Of a DNA stretch of 64,000 bases, positions 58,851 through 64,000 are shown one piece after another. Position numbers and translations under genes: made by a program. The notes under the pieces are model-generated. The model made no database searches. It was not told the origin of the DNA and saw only the letters and a program-made list of their open reading frames with translations. The stretch spans positions 14,084 to 78,083 of the forward strand of contig CALGVA010000002.1 of the NCBI GenBank assembly GCA_937920345.1, in the 5' to 3' direction. The stretch's first letter is position 1. Each line of letters opens with the position of its first letter. This DNA comes from an uncultured Lachnospiraceae bacterium. Its GTDB lineage: Bacteria; Bacillota; Clostridia; Lachnospirales; Lachnospiraceae.

Positions 58851-59486
58851 ATGCAAAGAGGGAGAGCGGTTCTGCTTATTGCGGTAATTGCCTGCGGGCT
58901 TGCGGGCTGCGGCCGGAGTAAAATACCGGAAGTGAGTTCTGTTTCCATCGGTAAGGATGGAGGCATTGTCCAGCAGATCGTGGGCAGTTTTGAACAGGAC
59001 TATTATGACATGGACAGTCTGGAAGCGCTTGCAGCGCAGCGGGTGTCGGAGTACTGTGCGGACAGCGGTAAGGACAGTGTCGTGCTCGAAGCTGTCGAGG
59101 AGGAGGACAATAGCGTTCTGCTGCAGTTTCGTTATGCTGCCGATCAGGATTACCATGATTTCAATCACAGGGAACTGTTCGTCGGAACGCTGGAGGAAGC
59201 GGGCAGTCAGGGATACGGATTAGAGGGGATCGCTTTTATCTCGACGGACGGCAAGCCGATGGAACTGGGATACATGGATGATCATGAGAAGACGAAGATC
59301 GTGATCATCGGCACGAAGCCTTCGGAGGAGCTGGTGCTGAATACTTATGGAAAGGTACTCTATATTAACCAGACTGCTATGAGCGATCTGGATGTGGCTT
59401 TCGCCGGTAAGAAGGGAGTGCGCATTACACACCCGTCCACGGAAGAGAACGATGAGAGTGTTTTATCTTATATTGTATTCGAATAA
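58851..59486 (+). CDS. Lipoprotein of unknown function
   Basis: Lipoprotein of 211 residues. The lipobox CGLAGC (Cys at residue 20) follows a short hydrophobic segment. The mature part has two alpha/beta lobes with GIVQQIVGSFEQDYYDMDSL and YADQD-type segments, then KTKIVIIGTKPSEELVLNTY and a final YIVFE. It recalls a Lachnospiraceae lipoprotein group (DUF6715-like), from memory only. GGAGG lies before the ATG (58840-58844). It is followed directly by glyS and may share its transcript. Confidence 0.82.
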   Translation: MQRGRAVLLIAVIACGLAGCGRSKIPEVSSVSIGKDGGIVQQIVGSFEQDYYDMDSLEALAAQRVSEYCADSGKDSVVLEAVEEEDNSVLLQFRYAADQDYHDFNHRELFVGTLEEAGSQGYGLEGIAFISTDGKPMELGYMDDHEKTKIVIIGTKPSEELVLNTYGKVLYINQTAMSDLDVAFAGKKGVRITHPSTEENDESVLSYIVFE

Positions 59487-59549
59487 TATATCAAATCAAG
59501 AATGATAAGATTGAAAATTAAATTTTCAATCGCGGAAACGGAGGAAATT

Positions 59550-60938
59550 ATGGAAAAGACAATGGAGAAGATCGTGGCGTTATCGAAGGCGAGAGGGTTC
59601 GTGTATCCCGGTTCGGAGATTTACGGAGGACTGGCGAACACATGGGACTTCGGTAATCTGGGTGTGGAACTCAAGAACAATATCAAGAAAGCATGGTGGC
59701 AGAAGTTCGTGATGGAAAGCCCCTATAATGTGGGTGTGGACTGTGCCATCTTAATGAATCCGCAGACATGGGTTGCCAGCGGACATCTGGGCAGCTTCTC
59801 CGATCCGCTGATGGATTGTAAGGAATGTCATGAAAGATTCCGTGCGGATAAGATCATAGAAGACTATGTTGCAGAGCAGGGCATGACGCTCGACAGTTCT
59901 GTGGACGGCTGGAGCCAGCAGGAGATGAAAGATTTTATCGAGGAACATAACATTCCCTGTCCGACTTGCGGCAAACATAACTTTACAGATATCAGACAGT
60001 TCAATCTGATGTTCAAGACCTTCCAGGGCGTCACAGAGGACGCGAAGAATACCGTATATCTGCGTCCGGAGACAGCGCAGGGTATTTTTGTTAATTTCAA
60101 GAATGTACAGAGAACCTCCCGCAAGAAGATTCCGTTCGGCATCTGCCAGGTGGGCAAATCTTTCAGAAACGAGATCACACCCGGCAACTTTATCTTCCGT
60201 GTGAGAGAGTTCGAACAGATGGAGATGGAGTTCTTCTGTGAGCCGGATACGGATCTGGAATGGTTTGCGTACTGGAAACAGTACTGTATTGATTTTCTAA
60301 AGAGTCTGGGAATGAAAGAGGAGGAGATGCGTGTCCGCGACCATGATCCGGAAGAACTTTCCTTCTACTCCAAGGCAACCACGGATATCGAGTTCCTGTT
60401 CCCCTTCGGCTGGGGTGAACTGTGGGGCATAGCGGACAGAACGAACTATGACCTGACGCAGCATCAGAATACTTCCGGCGAGGATATGTCTTATTTTGAC
60501 GATACGAAGAATGAGAAATATATTCCTTATGTCATCGAGCCGTCGCTGGGTGTGGAGAGACTTTTCCTGGCGGTATTGTGTGGTGCATATGATGAGGAAG
60601 AGATCGGTGAGGGAGACGTGCGTACCGTGCTGCATTTCCATCCGGCACTGGCACCGGTGAAGATTGGTGTACTGCCGCTTTCCAAGAAGTTAAACGAGGG
60701 TGCGGAGAAGATCTTTACGCAGCTTTCCAAAAAATATAACTGTGAGTTTGATGACAGAGGCAATATCGGAAAGAGATACCGCAGACAGGACGAGATCGGC
60801 ACACCATTCTGTGTTACATATGATTTCGATTCCGAGACGGACGGCTGTGTGACGGTAAGATTCCGTGATTCCATGGAGCAGGAGCGTATCGCAATCACAG
60901 AGCTGGATGCGTATTTTGCGGATAAATTCACGTTTTGA
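59550..60938 (+). CDS. glyQS: Glycyl-tRNA synthetase, single-chain dimeric type
   Basis: GlyRS of 462 residues, class II, of the homodimeric type rather than the alpha2-beta2 form. Motif 1 is near GSEIYGGLANTWDFGNLG, motif 2 contains QVGKSFRNEITPGNFIFRVR, and motif 3 the final GVERLFLAVLCGAYDE. A zinc-binding pair CKECHE and CPTCGKH lies in the insert. The C-terminal anticodon-binding domain has VRTVLHFHPALAPVKIGVL. The ATG at 59550 is set by GGAGG at 59540-59544; the longer frame adds 16 residues without support. No T-box leader was seen. Confidence 0.96.
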   Translation: MEKTMEKIVALSKARGFVYPGSEIYGGLANTWDFGNLGVELKNNIKKAWWQKFVMESPYNVGVDCAILMNPQTWVASGHLGSFSDPLMDCKECHERFRADKIIEDYVAEQGMTLDSSVDGWSQQEMKDFIEEHNIPCPTCGKHNFTDIRQFNLMFKTFQGVTEDAKNTVYLRPETAQGIFVNFKNVQRTSRKKIPFGICQVGKSFRNEITPGNFIFRVREFEQMEMEFFCEPDTDLEWFAYWKQYCIDFLKSLGMKEEEMRVRDHDPEELSFYSKATTDIEFLFPFGWGELWGIADRTNYDLTQHQNTSGEDMSYFDDTKNEKYIPYVIEPSLGVERLFLAVLCGAYDEEEIGEGDVRTVLHFHPALAPVKIGVLPLSKKLNEGAEKIFTQLSKKYNCEFDDRGNIGKRYRRQDEIGTPFCVTYDFDSETDGCVTVRFRDSMEQERIAITELDAYFADKFTF

Positions 60939-61069
60939 TGATATGCTCAGACGAGGGAGACTTTTTGTTTCACAGGAAAGTGTATCCCATGAAATAAAAG
61001 CCCTTCGGGCAATGATGAGCAGCTGTATGGTACAGAGACGACATAAATGAGAAAGGATAGAGAACTACG

Positions 61070-63709
61070 ATGAAACCTTATGGTGTAAATGAGTTGAGGA
61101 GGATGTTTCTTGAATTTTTTGAGGGCAAGGATCATTTGAAGATGAAGAGTTTTTCGCTGGTGCCGCACAATGACAACAGTCTGCTGCTGATCAATTCGGG
61201 TATGGCGCCGCTGAAACCTTATTTTACGGGACAGGAGATTCCGCCCAGAAGACGCGTTACCACATGTCAGAAATGTATCCGGACAGGAGATCTGGAGAAT
61301 GTGGGCAAGACGGCAAGACACGGCACCTTCTTTGAGATGCTGGGCAACTTCTCTTTCGGCGATTACTTTAAACATGAGGCGATCGCATGGAGCTGGGAGT
61401 TTCTGACAGAGGTGGTCGGTCTGGATGCGGACAGACTCTATCCTTCTATCTATGAGAATGATGAAGAGGCATTTGAGATCTGGAATAAGGAGATCGGTAT
61501 TGCGCCGGAGCGGATCTATCGTTTCGGCAAGGAAGACAATTTCTGGGAGCATGGTTCCGGTCCCTGCGGCCCCTGTTCGGAGATTTATTATGACCGGGGT
61601 GAGAAGTACGGCTGCGGCAAGCCCGGCTGCACGGTAGGCTGTGACTGCGATCGCTATATGGAGATCTGGAACAACGTGTTTACCCAGTTCGATAATGACG
61701 GCAAGGGTAATTATACGGAACTGGTGCAGAAGAATATTGATACCGGAATGGGACTGGAGAGACTGGCATCCGCCGTGCAGGACGTGGATTCCATCTTTGA
61801 CGTGGACACGGTGCTTGCACTGAGAACAAGAGTGTGTGAGATTGCCGGTGTAGAATATAAGAAGGATTACGATACGGATGTGTCGATCCGCATTATCACG
61901 GATCATATTCGTTCGGCTACGTTTATGATCTCAGACGGCATCATGCCCTCCAACGAGGGACGGGGATATGTGCTTCGCCGTATCATCCGCCGCGCGGCGC
62001 GCCAGGGCAGAAAGTTAGGCATAAACGGTACGTTCCTGTCGAATCTTGCGGGTACGGTGATCGAAGGCTCCAGTGACGGCTATCCGGAACTGGAAGAAAA
62101 GAAAGAGTTCATCTTCAATGCACTTACGCAGGAAGAAAACAAATTTAATAAGACGATTGATCAGGGGCTTACGATCTTAAATGAGATGGCGGATGCGGTA
62201 GCGGCTTCAGGCAGTAAAGAACTGGGCGGCGCAGAGGCGTTTAAATTGTATGACACTTACGGATTCCCGCTTGACTTAACGAAAGAAATCCTGGAAGAAA
62301 AAGGATTTACGGTGGATGAGGAAGGCTTCAGGACATGTATGCAGGAGCAGAAGGAGAAGGCCCGTAAGGCGCGTAAGGTAACCAATTATATGGGTGCTGA
62401 CGTGACTGTGTATGAGTCCATCGATCCGTCCCTGACCACGGAGTTTGTAGGGTACAACTGTCTGACATGTGACTCTAAAGTGACGGTGCTTACCACGGAA
62501 ACGGAACTGGTGGAGGCTCTGACGGATGGTGAAGTGGGAACCATTATTACGGAGCAGACACCGTTCTATGCTACCATGGGCGGTCAGGAGGGCGATACCG
62601 GTCTGATCACCACGGCAGACGGAGAGTTTAGAGTGGAGAATACTATCAGGCTGTCGGGCGGCAAGGCAGGTCATATCGGTAAGATGACGAAGGGTATGAT
62701 CAAGGCCGGAGATACTGTGACCCTGTCGGTGGATACTGCAAGAAGAAGTAATACGTGCAGGAACCACAGCGCGACACATTTATTGCAGAAAGCGCTCCGG
62801 GAGGTGCTCGGCAATCATGTGGAACAGGCAGGTTCCTATCAGGACGGAGAGAGAACGCGTTTTGATTTCTCGCATTCTGCGGCGATGACGCCGGAGGAAA
62901 TCCGTAAAGTCGAACAGATTGTCAATGAGCAGATTGCGGAGAATCTGGCAGTCGAGACAAAGGTTATGACCATAGAGGAAGCGAAGCAGTCGGGCGCGAT
63001 GGCGCTTTTCGGAGAAAAATACGGCGAGACCGTCAGGGTCGTGCAGATGGGAGATTTCTCGAAAGAACTGTGCGGTGGTACGCATGTTAAATCCACTGGT
63101 ATGATCGGTTCCTTCAAAATTCTGTCCGAGTCGGGCGTGGCGGCAGGCGTGCGCCGTATCGAAGCGGTGACGGGCAGCAATGTTGCGGCATATTATCAGA
63201 AGCTGGAAGAACAGCTTCATGAGGCGGCAAAAGTGCTGAAGACGTCCCCCTCTAATCTGGTGGAGCGCTGCGAACACTTGATGGCAGAGATGAAAGCGCT
63301 GCAGAGCGAGAACGAGTCGTTAAAGAGCAAGGCAGCTAAGGATGCGCTCGGCGATGTAATGGATCAGGTACAGGAAGTAAAAGGCGTGAAACTGCTTGCT
63401 TCTAAAGTTGCGGGTGTCGATATGAACGGTCTGCGCGAACTCGGCGATCAGTTAAAGGAGAAGCTGGGAGAAGGCGTAGTGGTACTGATTTCTGAGAATG
63501 ACGGCAAAGTGAATATGATTGCCATGGCGACAGACGGCGCGATGGGACAGGGCGCTCATGCGGGCAATCTGATCAAAGGAATTGCCGCGCTGGTAGGCGG
63601 CGGTGGTGGCGGTCGTCCGAATATGGCACAGGCCGGCGGTAAGAACCCGGCTGGTATTGACGCTGCAATTGTGGAGTGTGTCAAGGTATTAGAGGGACAG
63701 ATTCAGTAA
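61070..63709 (+). CDS. alaS: Alanyl-tRNA synthetase
   Basis: AlaRS of 879 residues. The class II core has MFLEFFEGKDHLKMKSFSLV and SGMAPLKPYFTGQEIPPRRR, with catalytic residues near R/D in FGKEDNFWEHGSGPCGPCSE. The editing domain (about 555-680) carries NHSATHLLQKALREVLGNHV (H-x-x-x-H) and KELCGGTHVKSTGMIGSFKI (C-x-x-x-H). The C-Ala domain has a coiled coil and a Gly-rich GGGGGGRPNMAQAGG oligomerisation segment. GAAAGGATAG precedes the ATG. No T-box leader was seen in the 130 bases upstream. Confidence 0.97.
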   Translation: MKPYGVNELRRMFLEFFEGKDHLKMKSFSLVPHNDNSLLLINSGMAPLKPYFTGQEIPPRRRVTTCQKCIRTGDLENVGKTARHGTFFEMLGNFSFGDYFKHEAIAWSWEFLTEVVGLDADRLYPSIYENDEEAFEIWNKEIGIAPERIYRFGKEDNFWEHGSGPCGPCSEIYYDRGEKYGCGKPGCTVGCDCDRYMEIWNNVFTQFDNDGKGNYTELVQKNIDTGMGLERLASAVQDVDSIFDVDTVLALRTRVCEIAGVEYKKDYDTDVSIRIITDHIRSATFMISDGIMPSNEGRGYVLRRIIRRAARQGRKLGINGTFLSNLAGTVIEGSSDGYPELEEKKEFIFNALTQEENKFNKTIDQGLTILNEMADAVAASGSKELGGAEAFKLYDTYGFPLDLTKEILEEKGFTVDEEGFRTCMQEQKEKARKARKVTNYMGADVTVYESIDPSLTTEFVGYNCLTCDSKVTVLTTETELVEALTDGEVGTIITEQTPFYATMGGQEGDTGLITTADGEFRVENTIRLSGGKAGHIGKMTKGMIKAGDTVTLSVDTARRSNTCRNHSATHLLQKALREVLGNHVEQAGSYQDGERTRFDFSHSAAMTPEEIRKVEQIVNEQIAENLAVETKVMTIEEAKQSGAMALFGEKYGETVRVVQMGDFSKELCGGTHVKSTGMIGSFKILSESGVAAGVRRIEAVTGSNVAAYYQKLEEQLHEAAKVLKTSPSNLVERCEHLMAEMKALQSENESLKSKAAKDALGDVMDQVQEVKGVKLLASKVAGVDMNGLRELGDQLKEKLGEGVVVLISENDGKVNMIAMATDGAMGQGAHAGNLIKGIAALVGGGGGGRPNMAQAGGKNPAGIDAAIVECVKVLEGQIQ

Positions 63710-63724
63710 ATTTCGAAATAGTAG

Positions 63725-63752
63725 TTGACTCATAACCAAAATGTGGTATAAT
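63725..63752 (+). promoter_or_regulatory. Sigma-A promoter of rpsU
   Basis: TTGACT (63725-63730) and TATAAT (63747-63752) are 16 bases apart, with TGTGG before the -10. The leader holds a GCGCGTAAGCGC hairpin near 63775-63787. Confidence 0.82.
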
Positions 63753-63845
63753 TTGTGTTGTGTGTAGAAACACCGCGCGTAAGCGCAGAAATAACCCAAT
63801 CAGTCGAAATGCTTGTTCGGGACTGAAGGGAGGTCAGGTGCGAGA

Positions 63846-64000
63846 ATGTCAAACGTAATCGTTAAAGAAAACGAAACTTTGGATAGTGCATTACGTCGTT
63901 TCAAGAGAAGCTGCGCGAAAGCCGGTATCCAGCAGGAGATTCGTAAGAGAGAGCATTACGAGAAGCCCAGCGTAAGACGTAAGAAGAAGTCCGAAGCAGC
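63846..64000 (+). CDS. rpsU: 30S ribosomal protein S21 (partial)
   Basis: The first 51 codons of S21 run to the window end. The sequence starts SNVIVKENETLDSALRRFKR and continues CAKAGIQQEIRKREHYEKPS, then a basic KKK tail, matching S21. GGGAGGT lies ten bases before the ATG. The gene is truncated only by the window edge. A consensus promoter and a small hairpin leader precede it. Confidence 0.97.
   Translation, partial: MSNVIVKENETLDSALRRFKRSCAKAGIQQEIRKREHYEKPSVRRKKKSEA

Noticed and set aside
60939..61069. T-box leader upstream of alaS (and of glyQS)
   Set aside because: The spaces are too short and lack the T-box AGGGTGGNACCGCG-like sequence.
60947..61906. Minus-strand frame of 319 codons across alaS
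   Set aside because: It is antisense to a complete AlaRS gene and has no ribosome binding site or domain.

Overview
The window reads as a chromosomal segment of an anaerobic Clostridia, most likely a motile member of the Lachnospiraceae. This rests on gene content: a 1,410-residue BcrAD/DUF2229-type activator protein, a DUF6472 Cys-rich mini-protein, DUF975 and DUF4349 membrane proteins, LytTR/GHKL two-component pairs, single-chain GlyRS, the era-yqzL-recO order, and strong GGAGG-type ribosome binding sites. No rRNA, tRNA or CRISPR array was seen.

Layout. (1) 0-9.1 kb, sensing and motility: two methyl-accepting chemotaxis proteins (one with a dCACHE amino-acid-type pocket), a GHKL kinase with LytTR regulator, a secreted protein made of four copies of an unrecognised domain, a small unknown protein and a TfoX-N protein. 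(2) 9.1-12.7 kb: an XRE regulator divergent from a 713-residue protein with an AlwI/BstNBI-like nuclease core and no adjacent methyltransferase, then an MBL-fold hydrolase. (3) 12.7-20.9 kb, accessory: an RHH repressor facing a small gene across a repeat-containing promoter, a FapA-like protein and a Fic protein, then an AT-rich stretch of decayed genes (nucleotidyltransferase, iron-sulfur membrane protein, condensation-type acyltransferase, Xis/Int scraps, GNAT fragment) mixed with intact PadR, membrane and GNAT genes. (4) 21-25.5 kb: low-molecular-weight tyrosine phosphatase and a tightly overlapping pstSCAB operon without phoU. (5) 25.5-34.6 kb: DUF975 protein with a Q/N-rich repeat tail, a charged coiled-coil protein behind a flagellar-type promoter, a second LytTR/GHKL pair, a FliD-C-like protein with a coupled unknown gene, a small alarmone synthetase and PutP. 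(6) 34.9-45.7 kb: RNA methyltransferase, GH13 glucosidase, MBOAT plus SGNH surface O-acylation pair, pseudouridine synthase, LigA, MetA and two small proteins. (7) 45.7-52.4 kb: the giant activator, a rhomboid-fold protein lacking catalytic motifs but carrying a zinc ribbon, a sigma-70-like protein lacking region 4, and an unknown protein. (8) 52.7-64 kb, conserved housekeeping: M16C protease, DUF4349 lipoprotein, Era, YqzL-like peptide, RecO, lipoprotein, GlyRS, AlaRS and the start of rpsU.

How the parts relate. Chemoreceptors, the flagellar-type promoter and the FliD-like protein point to a motile cell, although no core flagellar genes lie here. Both LytTR/GHKL pairs lack agrB/agrD neighbours and sit next to genes for unrecognised exported or structural proteins. 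The best candidates for something undescribed are the orphan AlwI-like nuclease with its divergent XRE gene, the four-repeat secreted protein behind a repeat-overlapped promoter, the sigma-like/rhomboid-like/unknown cluster, and two families of intergenic palindromes. Several proteins are given from a start codon chosen by its ribosome binding site rather than from the longest reading frame.
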